A DNA stretch of 64,000 nucleotides from Smallanthus sonchifolius (Eukaryota; Streptophyta; Magnoliopsida; Asterales; Asteraceae). The stretch is from the NCBI GenBank assembly GCA_023525975.1, contig CM042023.1, positions 13,094,501 to 13,158,500 of the forward strand. The letters run 5' to 3'. Positions 1 to 12,118 of the stretch are shown here, piece after piece. Both the position numbers and the translations under genes were made by a program. Within the stretch, counting starts at the first letter, position 1. Each line of letters opens with the position of its first letter. The notes below the pieces were generated by a model. That model was given only the letters and a program-made list of their open reading frames with translations. It was not told where the DNA came from and did not search any database.

Positions 1-32
1 AAAAACCATTCTCTCTCTCTTCTTTTAACAAA

Positions 33-602
33 ATGAGATCTAAGCATCAAATTTCAACTCTTTTCCTAGCAATCTTGTTATTGCTCAATTTAGGATGTTT
101 TGCCTCACCGAGGAAAAGCATCCGCTCTCGTCATCCCTGTAAGGAAATGGTGTTCTACTTCCACGACATTATATACAATGGCAAAAACTTCAAGAACGCA
201 ACTGCAACGATTGTAGGTGCACCAGCTTGGGGTAATCACACAATTTTAGCCAACAACAACCATTTTGGGAATGTGGTCGTGTTCGATGATCCCATAACGT
301 TAGACAACAACTTGCACTCGCCCCCTGTAGGACGAGCACAAGGGTTCTATATCTATGACAAAAAAGAAATTTTTACAGCATGGCTTGGATTCTCATTTGT
401 CTTTAATTCGACTGCCCATAAGGGTTCCATTAACTTTGCAGGGGCTGACCCTTTGATGAACAAAACAAGAGACATTTCCGTTATTGGTGGAACGGGTGAT
501 TTCTTCATGAGTAGAGGTGTGGCCACCATCATGACAGACTCGTTTGAGGGCGAGGTTTACTTCAGACTTCGTGTTGACATTAAACTTTATGAATGTTGGT
601 GA
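33..602 (+). CDS. DIR5-like: Dirigent protein, DIR-a type (DIR5/DIR6-like)
   Basis: A single-exon gene of 189 residues, the usual dirigent length. Residues 1-24 form a signal peptide, so the product is secreted to the apoplast. Core family motifs are all visible: FYFHDI near residue 41, FDDPIT, VGRAQGFYIYD, FNSTAHKG, and GGTGDFFMSRG near the end, closing with DIKLYECW. Cys36 and Cys188 match the pair that forms the disulphide in pinoresinol-forming dirigents. Several N-glycosylation sequons (NAT, NHT, NST, NKT) are present. Family knowledge: DIR-a proteins have no oxidase activity of their own but steer coupling of coniferyl alcohol radicals to one pinoresinol enantiomer. Acidic and Arg residues of the GAD and TRD motifs, implicated in the pocket, are kept. 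The first ATG follows a CT-rich leader. Only 32 bases lie upstream, so the promoter is outside the window. The exact product and DIR5 versus DIR6 identity are inferred. Confidence 0.93.
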   Translation: MRSKHQISTLFLAILLLLNLGCFASPRKSIRSRHPCKEMVFYFHDIIYNGKNFKNATATIVGAPAWGNHTILANNNHFGNVVVFDDPITLDNNLHSPPVGRAQGFYIYDKKEIFTAWLGFSFVFNSTAHKGSINFAGADPLMNKTRDISVIGGTGDFFMSRGVATIMTDSFEGEVYFRLRVDIKLYECW

Positions 603-1184
603 TTAAGAACCTATCTTTCTTTTTAGATTTTGTTGATGTTGCTTCTTGCTTTTTTATCTTTTTCGTTATGAAAAAGATAAAATTTTCTATCTTTTCTAAG
701 AAGGCATAAACTGCCATCAAGTGTTGTCACATTCATATCAAGAAATGTTTCTTTGTTTTGGTCTTATTTTACGGATAACTAAACCTTTTTTGTTTTATCT
801 ACAGTCTATTTCTTAAAGCATAATATTTTTAAGTTGATTCTTTGAATTTTTATTCGTCTCACACCTATTAAAAAGTTATTCACCATTGATTGTTCTTTTT
901 GTTGTTGTGACCTTATGGAAAGTGTTGATTGGTAAAATAAATTCGACCCTTTTTAAAGTTATCATTCTCTTGGACTCAAAAGGCCATCTTACTTCCCACG
1001 ATGTTATTTATATTTTTATTTTACAAATCTTGTTCTCTTACCATTAGATCAAATTAATAGACACAACAAACACCAACAAATGTGTCATATCAATTGTCAT
1101 ATCAGATTTTCACTTATAATTAAAAAACTCTAATTTCTTCTCCAACACTACATCATTTATCAACCACCTCCTTTTTAAATAAGG

Positions 1185-1185
<1 letters not shown>
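603..1185. other. 3' flank of the dirigent gene, AT-rich, no gene seen
   Basis: The dirigent stop is followed by T-rich 3' UTR-like sequence and then plain AT-rich DNA. I see no coding potential, tRNA or recognisable element here. Confidence 0.5.

Positions 1186-1187
<2 letters not shown>

Positions 1188-1216
<29 letters not shown>
1188..1216. repeat. (AT)n microsatellite
   Basis: An uninterrupted AT dinucleotide run. The motif just after it (ggtagtgttcaaatc) resembles sequence next to other AT runs in this window, which hints at a shared insertion family. Confidence 0.9.
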
Positions 1217-1218
<2 letters not shown>

Positions 1219-1559
1219 TAGTGTTCAAATCAAAACCCACATTTCATAAGAAAACCCTAAAACTTTAATCCAATGGTTAACTTTTACTCAAACACACAAG
1301 ATCATGACATGTGTCACTAAATTTGTTTTCTATGAAAAGGACAAAATGATCATTTTACTCAAACAACAAATTCAGATTCATCAAGGTGACATGTGTTACC
1401 TTCTTATCCACCTCACTTTCTCTTTTTTTTAAATAAAAAGATTCGTTCCATGTTTTAAAACATTTATAATTTTTTTATACTATGTCTTTTTTTTATAAAA
1501 ATTATACCATTAAATAGATCACATTTTTATCTTTAATTTGGTTAAACTATAAATTTTTT

Positions 1560-2000
1560 TTACAAACGTCAGTATTTACATCAATGTAGCGAAACATTTT
1601 CTATGTAGCAAATCGTTACATTGGTGTAATATTTTAGTTACATTGGTTTAATTCTATACTTACATTAGTGTTACGAACAAAATTAACAAAAATCAACATT
1701 CGTATGATAAAAAAATTCAAGTCTGGGTTTACATCAATGTAAACGAAGACATTTTCTATGTAACAAATCGTTACATTGGTGTAATACTTTAGTTACATTG
1801 GTTTAATACTATATTTACATTAGTATTAAAACCATTTTTTTGTAACAAAACATTTTTTATCTAACAAAGTAACATTTACACCACAAAAACTACTTACATT
1901 GGTTTAATACTCTAATTACATTTATAAAAATTTAGGCTTTCGTAAATACATCATCGTAACAAATAGTTACATTAGTGTAATAACCTAGTTACATAACAAA
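1560..2000. repeat. Degenerate tandem repeat, TTACATTGGTGTAATA type
   Basis: The pattern 'ttacatcaatgta', then 'tctatgta(g/a)caaatcgttac', 'attggtgtaat' and 'ttagttacattggttt' appears from about 1570 and again from about 1730, with decayed copies to about 1990. The period is near 165-170 bp. Internal units such as TTACATTGG recur more often. Its origin is unknown. Confidence 0.65.
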
Positions 2001-2626
2001 AACTAGCACATTGAAACAAATGCTATAAAACAGAATTATGTTAGAATAAAAACCGCGAGTTTTGCATAATTCCAATGACATCGAATGAGGGTTCAAAAAT
2101 GCTAAATCACCCAATTATGTTAGAATAAAACCCTCTTTCGTTCCTGTTCTTGTTCTTCATTAAAATATGTTTTCCTGATGTAACAAGCTTACACCTGTGA
2201 TTATGGTTTTAAAAAAATACATCAGTGTATATAGATTCATCTTTTTACATGGCAAATGTAAAAACTACCAACAAATCAACACGTACTTACAGCTGCAGAT
2301 GGAGAAAATTAGTAAACTCGCCTGATAACAAATCAACAAATAATTACGTTCAATGAAATTAACAAGGGCTCCACCCTTGAAGTTATTTGTCTGAAATAGT
2401 ACAATCGGTGATGCAAACCCGAAACGAGAGAGAAAGAGATGGAGAGGATCTGAACCACCATTTTCGCATCCATCGTCCGGTTGGTAGCTTCGTCGGCGAT
2501 AGCTTCCTCGTCCGGTGCAGGTCTACTGGATTTGATTATTATATATTAAATGAATGGTTGTGGTTGAGTTTTAGGGTTTTTAAATGGGGAGCGAGTTTTG
2601 ATAGGAACACTCCCCTATATATATAT

Positions 2627-3137
2627 CTTGAACATAAAATGAAAATGATGAGTCTTACATATACGTACCACATAATGTTACATATACGTGACATCATAGT
2701 GTTACGTATATGTAACACTAACATGATGATAATTGTTACATATACGTAATACTATGTTTGAGAGTAGTTATCACGGTTATCACATAAATATTGGTTATCG
2801 TTTGAACCGCACCCTATATATTGGGAAGGGTTCAAATGCTAACCAAGTTTTTATGTGAAAACCGTGATAATCACTCTCAAACAATCACATAATATATAAA
2901 TTATTTTTTATTTTAAATGTTAAAAGAGTATTTAAGTATTTTTAACATATATCTTGAACATAAATATGAAAGTGATGAGTCTTACATATAGATACAACAT
3001 AATGTTACATATACGTGACATCGTAGTGTTACGTATATGTAACACTAACATGATAATAATTGTTACATATACGTAATACTATGTTTGAGAGTAGTTATCA
3101 CGATTATCACATAAATATTGGTTATCATTTGAACCGC

Positions 3138-3141
<4 letters not shown>
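2627..3141. repeat. Direct duplication of a ~195-bp block, offset ~322 bp
   Basis: The stretch from 'atatatcttgaacata' to 'gaaccgcaccctata' at about 2624-2820 is repeated at about 2946-3144 with few differences. Each copy holds several ACATATACGT/ACGTATATGT palindromic units. The second copy runs straight into a long AT run, the first into an inverted arm (see the hairpin at 2756-2882). Confidence 0.8.
2756..2882. repeat. Long imperfect hairpin
   Basis: The left arm 2756-2808 (gtttgagagtagttatcacg ... tttgaacc) is complementary to the right arm 2829-2882 (ggttcaaatgctaacc ... ctctcaaac), with about 20 bases of loop. The arms are about 53 nt with a handful of mismatches. This is typical of a foldback or MITE-like insertion. 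Confidence 0.75.

Positions 3142-3185
<44 letters not shown>
3142..3185. repeat. (TA)n microsatellite
   Basis: An uninterrupted TA run directly after the second copy of the 2.6-3.1 kb duplication. Confidence 0.9.
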
Positions 3186-3188
<3 letters not shown>

Positions 3189-3306
3189 TTGATATGGGGC
3201 CCACTACTACCTATGTTTGACACAGATGAGCTGAAACAAACACATCCTCCACGCATGTTTGGAAATCTGGATGGCAACATTACTCGTTTGAAACTTGCGT
3301 TGGAAG

Positions 3307-3907
3307 TAGCGTTGTAAACGAACAGAACCGAACCAAACCGAACGAAGCCTTGTTTCTGTTCGTTCGTTTAGCATTTAACTTATTCATGAACGGTTCACGA
3401 ACACTAACCGAACGAAATTTCATGTTCACGCTCGTTCATTAAGGAAATTGATTTGTTCACGAATGGAACCGAACGAAGTCTTGTTTGAGACTTTTGATGT
3501 CAACCCTAATGTGTTCATAAATGAACATTTAATAAGATCATTTTAATATAAAGGTTTATGTACATGTATCGAATTTACTTTACTTATTTAATTGTTAGGG
3601 TAAAAAATAAAATAAAAATTAAATAATACAAAAAGTTTAGATAAAATAAAATAGAAATATACAAAAAATTTTAATGAACAACATAAACAAACGAATATAA
3701 ACGTAAATGAACGTTCACGAACACGTTACCGAACGTTCACGAACACAATTGAACGAACGAGACATCTGTTCATATTCGTTCATTTAGTTAATCGGACGGA
3801 ATTCCTTGTTCATGTTAATTCATTTATTACACGAACGAACGTAAATGAACTTCCCACCGAACAGTTCACGAACTGTTCGCTAAATGTTCGGTTCGTTTAC
3901 GGCCCTA
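3307..3907. mobile_element. Non-autonomous hAT-type element, ~601 bp
   Basis: The left end TAGCGTTGTAAACGAAC and the complement of the right end, TAGGGCCGTAAACGAAC, form terminal inverted repeats. Flanking 8-mers gttggaag and gtttgagg agree at 6 of 8 positions, as expected for an old hAT target duplication. The interior is non-coding and full of GAACGAAC/GTTCGTTC and 'cacgaac' repeats in both orientations, so the whole element can fold back. No transposase is present. Confidence 0.7.
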
Positions 3908-3960
3908 GTTTGAGGTGTTCTAAATGACATGATATATTGGTGAAACCTAATATATGTAGC

Positions 3961-3968
3961 TATAAATA
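3961..3968 (+). promoter_or_regulatory. Putative TATA box of the PAM71-like gene
   Basis: TATAAATA lies 178 bases before the chosen ATG. This spacing would leave a leader of roughly 150 bases. It is inferred from sequence only. Confidence 0.4.
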
Positions 3969-4145
3969 AAAAAATAAAAAATTTCTCAACGTACCATTCG
4001 TGATGCACAACGTACAATTAGAAGTTGGATAAAAAAGATGGGGGTGGGAAAGTAACGGTCTCACTATCGTTTTGCTTATCCATAACAAACACAAACCAAT
4101 TAAAACACACACGGTGGAAGGTGAAACTGCGTGAGAATGCGAAGC

Positions 4146-7100
4146 ATGACGACTCTCTGTTCATCAGAGAACATGTTGCTCACGATGAGGATGACCTCGT
4201 TATCGACTCAATCTTCTAAGCCTATCAGAAGATTTCGATGCTATCTCGATTCTAATGTTTCGTCTGTTCATAGTTGTCAATCTCGCGTTTTCTCCAGGTA
4301 CCTTTAGATTATCGAATTGAATTTTGTTATGTAATTAGCTTTGATTGCAATGACTGTTTGTTAATAATTTGTCAAATTGATGATTGAGAGCAATGCATAA
4401 TGCAATTTCCGATTGCTAGGGTTCTAGAATTAGAAATGCGAGGGTTTATGATGTTAACATTTGATAATATCAACAATTTGTAATAACTAGTAGAATCTGT
4501 AATGCTAGATTGAAATTTTGCAAATTGAGTAGTCAATTACAGTTACAATTGTTGCAATTTTGACTAGAGTCAAGGTTTTAATGCTATCAGAAAGTTTCTC
4601 AAGCTTCTGAAAATTGAATAGAAATTTTGATACCTTTTGGCATCTAAAGTCATCAAGAATAAAAATAAGCTGAAAGGCTTGAGTAGCCGGTTACAGATTC
4701 ACGAAACTCTCATTTGTTGCAGGCAACATGGCGTCGGATTACATGATAGTCGTTTGAGACAATTGCAGCTCTCACGAACGCATATGAATGTTAGTGTCTC
4801 TCAGTTGTCTTTTATGACATTCAGAATACAAATTTTGATGAGAATATGCCTTTTTTTAGGATATGATCTTGTTTAATATGTTGTCATGTACATTGGGATT
4901 TTAAGGTACTTCATTCTGATGGTGATGATGCAACACAACTGGTCCACGATATGGATGATTGGGAATGCAGTACTTCAGAGAAATTATATTCAAGAAATAA
5001 TATGACACCAAAAACAAAACTTCCTTTTGAAAACCTATCAATTGATTCATCATGGAACAACTACCTAAAATTCATGCTGTTTTTCGGGATTTTAACTCTT
5101 CAAGATGCTGAAAATGCACTTGCTGGTTCAGATGCCACTAGTGTAATGCAGTTTAGCTCATTTTTTGGAGATCTCAGTGATTTAAGCACAGGTTTTGCTT
5201 CAGTTAGTATAATCCCCCTACCACTCATGACATAATTAAAACTTGTTCCAAGTTTATAATGCTATTTTTTTCCCTTTTGGTGTCATTATGCCAATCTTGT
5301 TTACATTACAGGCACACACACTTCCATGAAATTGATCTCCTTTATAAACAGATATTAAAATAATTTCTTTTTCCAGGCATTCTTGTTAATATTTTTCTCT
5401 GAACTGGGAGACAAAACCTTCTTCATAGCGGTAATTTTTCATTTATATAAAAGCGATTTCTTCTCTTCTAAATTGAAAGTTTTAGTACAAAATATTCTAC
5501 ATTACTTTTGCAGGCACTTTTAGCAGCTCGGAACTCAGCTGCAGTTGTCTTCCTGGGGACTTTTGGTGCACTTGGGTTAGTGATTACATTTTAATTGCAT
5601 TAAAACCAAAGGGCTTGTTGCCCAATGGTATCCGGGTGTGTACATAGTGGTGTCCCTCCCATGGTGGACAATAGTGTAGATTTAGGAGTAGGATTAGATG
5701 GGTTGTGTGTTTGCCGTTTTAAAAGAAATAAATAAAATAAAATAAAACTTACTATATAAGGGCTAACTGTGTTATTTGTTATACCAAAGTATTAACCACA
5801 TGCAAGTAACATAGAGAACTTACAAGTCAGTGTAATTTATTTTCTTCTCTAAATTGTCAGTTTTGCAGATGAATATCATGCAAAATTTTCTCTGTTGGTT
5901 CAGGCCTTGGCTGCAACAAAACACTACACACACACAAGAATGGAACTTGCAGACCCTTAACTTATCTCTGTTCATTCACGGAGAAAACTTACAATTTAAA
6001 AGGAAAATACATGCAAAATAAAAGGACTACCACTTACCCATTACCCCACGTCTATGACCCAGTAATACAAAAATAAATAATAAATATAACTCTCCTAAAA
6101 TACTTGAAACCTATTATTGTTGCGTTTGACCCGGTTTCCATTCAACTCCACTATTCTCAAGTAATATTTGAATTATCTCAACACCGATGACCCGTTAACC
6201 CCTGAATAAACCCGATTAACCCAACACTTTCTTCATGCCTATTTTCTTTGTTACATTGAAGTTATTCATTTGGTATTTTGTGACAATATCTTGTTTCTTG
6301 ATCAGGGTAATGACTGTCATTTCTGTTGTTCTTGGGCGAACTTTTCACTATGTAGATGAAATCCTTCCCTTCAGGTTTACACTATTTATTAATCATTTTT
6401 ATTTCCTTTTATATCTTAGTAGATGGTAATATAAATTTAATTTTTATCATCCTAATTTACAATTTTAAATACCAGATTCGGTGACATGGACCTACCAATT
6501 GATGATATTGCTGCAGTATTGCTTCTGGTAATATGTGAAATCAGTATTCATGGATAAAATTCTATCATTATCTAAAACCATTACACCTATTTATTTAATC
6601 GATTATAGGTTTATTTTGGTGTTTCAACATTGCTTGATGCCTCTTCCAGTGATGGTCTTAAAGCAGCAGAAGAACAAAAGGAGGTAAATTTTCAGTGTTA
6701 CCTAACGTTTAAAGTTATAATATTCATAAACAAAACACACGAACAAAACTGTGTTACCGCATTTATGCATATATTGTTCCAGGCTGAGATAGCTGTGTCT
6801 GAAGTTTTGGGCAATGGTGCCGGGATATTGGCTGCAGCTAGCACAATAATTAGCACTTTCCTTTTAGTCTTTGTAGCTGAATGGGGTGATAAATCATTTT
6901 TCTCCACAATTGGTAAGTAACAGATCTTGATATTTTGACTAAAATGCTTACAGAAATTAAAAAAATAAATAAATATTTGCCAGTTGTATAATAATGTCCA
7001 TGTTATTGCCTTTGTATAGCTCTTGCTGCAGCATCTTCACCTCTTGGAGTCATTGGTGGGGCACTAGCAGGCCATGGGCTTGCAACTCTGGTAATTCACA

Positions 7101-7927
7101 TGAAAAGTTACTTATATCTAACTTACTAAAGAGTGTTAATTACCATCCGCGGGATTCTATAATAAATAAAATAAATTTACTTGTAACAGTTTGTTTTACC
7201 GAGTAAATAAATAGGAAAACAAAGTTATTAATAAGAATCGTTATTCAGTGAAACAAGTTGTTATCAAACCGTTGTTTGCTTCTAAGTTCTAGTGACCGTA
7301 TGCAGCTGGCTGTACTTGGAGGCTCGTTACTTGGAACTTTCTTATCGGAAAAGGTTAGTAATTTCAACATCATTTAGCACCATATGAGCAACAGTTTCTT
7401 TTATACTAACATAACTTTTCATCATACATCATAAATTCATAATTACGCGCCTTAATTATCATAAAAAAAGGGGACGAAATCCACTTACGCGATAAAAGCA
7501 ACTAAATGACGAATAATTAGGTAAAATCACAAACAAAAAATAAACATTCTTCATGCTAATGCTGCCAAATCTAAAACCAGAATGGTCTGGGTGTAATTAG
7601 AAATTTAATACAAGTAACAGAAACATATATATTCCTGACAGAAAGACAACAACTTTTATATATTTTTTTAAAAAAAATGGTCCAGTGGTGGTAGTTGTTA
7701 CAATTGAAAAGAAAATTGTATTCTTGATGAGTTAATTCGTACTTCTATTTTATGTCATGATTGATCTCCTACTAGAAAACTTACTTATGGAATTTTTTTT
7801 TTTTTTTTTTTCAGAAAAATGAATTAATTTCTAATAAATGGGTATTATTATACAGGTGATTGCATACGTTGGAGGTGTTCTTTTCCTGGTGTTTGCAGCA
7901 GTGACTGTGGTTGAGATTATGAGTTAG
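4146..7927 (+). CDS. PAM71: Chloroplast GDT1-family Mn2+/Ca2+ transporter, PAM71-like
   Basis: Twelve exons join in frame to 382 residues: 4146-4297, 4723-4789, 4906-5202, 5377-5430, 5514-5575, 6306-6374, 6476-6527, 6609-6683, 6783-6912, 7020-7090, 7306-7353, 7856-7927. All introns are GT-AG; the donor of exon 2 is the least certain. Residues 1 to about 70 are Ser/Arg-rich and fit a plastid transit peptide. The mature part has the two UPF0016 signatures, ELGDKT at 181-186 and EWGDKS at 309-314, each in a hydrophobic half with about three membrane spans. Family knowledge: PAM71 (CCHA1) sits in the thylakoid membrane and loads manganese into the lumen for the photosystem II oxygen-evolving cluster; the paralogue CMT1/PAM71-HL works in the envelope. 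Sequence alone does not separate them; the neighbouring repeat-protein gene at 25515 favours PAM71. Length is close to the family norm. Confidence 0.88.
5608..5750 (+). mobile_element. SINE-like insertion in intron 5 of the PAM71-like gene
   Basis: A tRNA-like start (gggcttgttgcccaatggta) is followed by a short body and the terminus TTGCCGTTTTAAAAG with an A-rich tail. The same kind of terminus (TTGCTGTTAAAA, TTGTCGTTAAAA) ends the clear SINEs at 11795 and 32764. No clean target duplication was identified. Confidence 0.45.
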
Positions 7928-8550
7928 AACTTATTAGAACAATTTCTTTCTTCATTTATAAAATATATAAAAATAAATAATTCAATTATGTCTCTATCCC
8001 ATGTCATGTCCATTCAACATCTCTATAAGCCATGACTATTGACCAAGTGAGGTCAAAATATCAAACACATTACCATGTTAATGCACATATTTCTAACAAT
8101 AGCTTTTGAATATACATTAAAAACAAAATATAAATTATTTCTTAAAATCAGTGATTTTAAATTTTATGTACAAGTTCCTTGTGTGGTATTAAACTTTATA
8201 TCAAATTATAATGTTATTAATAAATGGAATAGTTATTAATATGGAATATAATATTTGTGATAAACATATGACTTGTAAATCTTCGATAATAGTTAATTAT
8301 TTTTATTTAATTATTATTATATTCTGCTCAAAGTTTCCACATATAGACGTGTAGCTTTACCTTTACACAAGTGCAAGAGAGAGACGACAGAATACAGACT
8401 AAATCGATTATTCGTCGCATATTCTCTAGCATCTATAAATTTCAAAACCGTGTCCCCTACAATTTTTTAATAATATCTTTGTCTTTCTTCTTATGTAAAA
8501 AGGTTTTACCTACAAAATTAGAGGGGTAGATATATCAATCGGTGTGAAAT

Positions 8551-8554
<4 letters not shown>
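7928..8554. other. 3' flank of PAM71-like gene, no gene seen
   Basis: AT-rich sequence holding the 3' UTR and downstream DNA. No coding potential or clear mobile element was recognised. Confidence 0.5.

Positions 8555-8601
<47 letters not shown>
8555..8601. repeat. (AT)n microsatellite, 47 bp
   Basis: An uninterrupted AT run. The surrounding 8.6-9.4 kb is non-coding. It includes a loose cluster of 'gaata(c/t)' motifs with 'aatacggatgaaac' twice (near 9003 and 9072), and a CA-rich stretch at about 9306-9350. Confidence 0.9.
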
Positions 8602-8604
<3 letters not shown>

Positions 8605-9359
8605 CAATTTATGAAAGTTTATTTATATTCGTTAATTAAGGTTCGTACATCAAATTGCAAAGCAATCCGGCTCATCTCCGGACTCTGCGTAAATGCGGGA
8701 GATAAGCCAAGCACCGGATACGCCCATAAAAAAACTAAGAATTATATTTAAATGGAAACAACTTTTCATCGTTAGACTAAAAATTTCACGTTGTGGTATT
8801 ATTACAATGATAGTATTCTGAGCGAGCATATTATGTGATTTTTAGCATATTTGATTGTGTTTACGGGTGAATACACTACTTTTGGGTATTGATGATACTT
8901 TAATATATTAACTAGTATATACATGTACTCACCGGTGAACAAACTATATGTTGATTCTGATTATATTATAACGTATTCATTGATAAATACACTACTTATG
9001 AATACGGATGAAACTTTATTGTATTCGATAGTAAATACAATATTTGTGATTAACATGAATACCTTGGTGAATACGGATGAAACGTTATTTATGGAACCAT
9101 TATAAAATTTGAACAAATGTGGGTCGTTCACCGAACGAAACAAATCACTACACAAAAACTCAAACCCTAACATAAACCTAGAACCCTCGGTTAACCCAAG
9201 ATAACCAAAATTCATCCATCAAAATCTCAAACCCGAACCATACAAATCCGTCCACGCGAAAACCACTTTTCACAAGAAAACCACTTTTTATTTGATCTGA
9301 TTCATGTACACACACACACATATATACACACACACACACATACACACGTATATAAGGAG

Positions 9360-10140
9360 ATAATCATTTCAAAAAACTAATTGTTAATAAAGGGTAGATT
9401 GGTATTTTCAACACATTTTAGTTATAGTAAGAACCTATAATCATGGGATGTTGATAAATTCAATTTCAATCCTATTTTGATCGGATATATCATGTTGAAC
9501 GCATAATTTCTTATAATTCCATTTTTTATATCAATTCCTTCATCGAACTTACAAATCAATGGATTGCAGTGGCACCATTGAAGAACGAATTGAAGGTATT
9601 GATTAATTCCATCGCATATCTTCTTCATTACAGTTTGATTATATTATCATTTTAGTTTGTGCTGTTTTTATTGTTATATAATAATCTCCTGGTATACAAA
9701 AATCACATTGTGATGGTTATTTTTTTCCTATTTAATCCACTTTCTTTTCTCAACCCGATTAATTTACTGTTATACTAATATCTTATGTTGTTTTATGTTT
9801 TATTCGGTTATGTTTTGTTATATAGAAATCACTATTTTGCTAGTTATGTTACAAATAGCTTGTGTTGTTTTATGTTTTTTTCCCCTATTTAATCCACTTT
9901 TTTTACGTTCTGGGTTCATTTTTTGAATTTTTTTTAAAGAATAGTTATAATTTATTATGTTGTCGTTCTTATTTTCATAATATCTTACTTTATGTTTTGT
10001 TTCATTCTTATTTTTTTACCAATGCTGGTCATAAATTGACAAACAACACAAGTTAATTAGCAAACAATACAGTTTATTGGCAAACAACACAAGTTAAATC
10101 GCATATAAGCATACTCTATTTACAAAACTAGTACATAAGC
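9360..10140. other. AT-rich intergenic DNA, no gene seen
   Basis: Sequence rich in T runs with short repeats such as 'tttaatccacttt' and 'gcaaacaacacaagtta'. No conserved reading frame or element ends were recognised. Confidence 0.4.
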
Positions 10141-10325
10141 AATGAATAAAACAGTACATGCTGAAATATCAACATGTTGAAATGAAATAAATTAACAAAA
10201 CAGCATAGATGCATTTGACATAAAAATTTAAATATTAGTACATGTTGAACAAAATAGCACATGTGCATTTGGCATAAAAATAGAAATGTGAGTACATGCT
10301 GAAATGAGATAAATGAATAAAATAT
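10140..10325. repeat. Imperfect tandem repeat, ~90-bp unit
   Basis: The pattern 'gtacatgctgaaat', 'aaataaattaacaaaacagc', 'gcatttg(a/g)cataaaaat' occurs about two and a half times with small changes. It has no coding sense. Confidence 0.6.
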
Positions 10326-10564
10326 CATCTTTGTAAATATTGTTTCCTTAATCTTCACGGGTTGCTAGTTTTTCGTGGGTTGCTAGTTTGCAGGGATCAA
10401 TTTCTTATTTTGAAAAACAACAAATAGACTAAATTGCCCCTGATTGGTATTAAAATCTCATCTAATTTCCAAGATTGATCACATCCATTGATTAAAAGAA
10501 TGAATGCTTGTGATTATTTCTTAGGCTTTTTAGGAAAAACACAATTTATAGGGGAACATCCCTC

Positions 10565-11482
10565 CATACATATATTCTATTGTTTAATGCAGAACCACAA
10601 ATAATACAAGAATCGTGATTACCAGTTTAAACCATTCATTTTATTAAAAATTAAGTGAAAAGGATATAACTATAAAAAAAGTGATTTCTTTCTCTAATTA
10701 ATTAATTAATTAATTTTCATACTTTCTCTGTCCCCTCTACCTCTTCCTTATAAGGGCATGGGGTGTGGATGCGGTATAGTGGCGGTCAGGATGCTAGGGG
10801 CCACTGCACGTGAACACCACCCCACCATTACGGTTTCGGTGTGGGGTGATTTCCATCGGTACACTCTTGCCGATCAAACCGTGAAGATGTGAGTGAGGGA
10901 GCAAGCAAATCAAACCGGTTGCAACAAAGAGATTGACGTGTCATAGCGGTAGGAGCGGTAACACAAGCCCCCACCATCGGTGAGGAGTAGCGCCAGGGGG
11001 GTGTATGTGTGTGTATACACACATACATATATTATATTGTTCAATGCAGAATCACAAATAATACAAGAACCGTGATTACCAGTTTCAACCATTCGCTTTT
11101 TTAAAATTTAAGTAAAAAAGGATATAACTATAAAAAAATAAATGATTTCTTTATATAAATAATTACTTAATTATTTTTTATACTTTCTCTATCCTCTCTA
11201 CCTCTTCCTTATAAGGGTATGGGGTGTGGATACGGTATAGGGGCGGTCAGGATGCCAGGCGCCACCGCGTGTGAACACCACCCCACTCTTACGGTTTAGG
11301 TGTGGGGTGGTTTCCATCGGTACACTCTTGCCGATCAAACCGTGAAGATGTGAATGAGGGAGCAAGCAAATCAAACCGGTTACGACAAAGAGATTGACGT
11401 GTCATAGCGGTAGGAGCGGTAACACCAACCCCCGCCATCGGTAAGAAGCAGCACCAAGGGGATGAGCGGTACAACACCCTCT
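10565..11482. repeat. Tandem duplication of a ~457-bp unit
   Basis: Unit 1 (10565-11021) and unit 2 (11022-11482) match closely over their whole length, from 'catacatatatt' and 'aataatacaagaa(t/c)cgtg' through 'ataagggcatggggtgtgg' to 'aacc(g)gtgaagatgtga' and 'gtaggagcggtaacac'. The GC-rich half of each unit (about 10755-11005 and 11215-11475) looks like a MITE-type insertion that was carried in the duplication. No protein is encoded. Confidence 0.8.
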
Positions 11483-11794
11483 CCGAACAAGTTTTATACA
11501 CATGTGTACACGTATGTGTATAATTATGATATATGAATATACATAAAATTATATTTACATATCAATTCAACTACATCACATAACCATAATATCTTTTAAT
11601 AGTCATATTAAAAAGTTAAATAAATACACAAATAACTTTTTTCCATATTGATTATCATAGTTCTAGTATTATTTATGGTCATACTCAAACCCATATGTAT
11701 ATGTAAATATAAAAATAGATAGGATAAGATTTTGTTGAAAAGGATGATAAAAGTTAAGGGTTCAAAGTTATCGGTGACATATGATTAATTAATA

Positions 11795-12035
11795 CAATCA
11801 CTAGCTTAGTCTAGTGATAAAGGTGTATACCCAAGACTTCATTAAAATAGGGAGGTCTTAGGTTCAAAAAAAGTGAAAAGGATTTCCTCCTAAGGGTGGT
11901 GGATATGACAAAAAAGGGGGGGTCCAGGTTGGGCCAGGGGGTTTTCTCACCTATGACGGGTTTCCTCCTAAGGGTGGTGGAGATGATCGGGTGGACCAGT
12001 GGTCCGTCAGTGATCCAATTTGCTGTTAAAAAAAC
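11795..12035 (+). mobile_element. Full-length SINE, 241 bp, with 14-bp target duplication
   Basis: The element is flanked by perfect ATGATTAATTAATA copies at 11781-11794 and 12036-12049. Its head has a tRNA-like A-box region (tagcttagtctagtgat) and a degenerate B-box (aggttcaaa), its body the motif 'acttcattaaaat', and its tail TTGCTGTTAAAAAAA. The same body recurs at 32764-32969 and, in variant form, near 21400. Such elements are copied by LINE machinery. Confidence 0.85.
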
Positions 12036-12118
12036 ATGATTAATTAATATTTTACATAAATAATGTAAAACACTAATGATGCTTTTTTTAAGTAGGGATG
12101 TTTCCTATCTTAAGTTTT

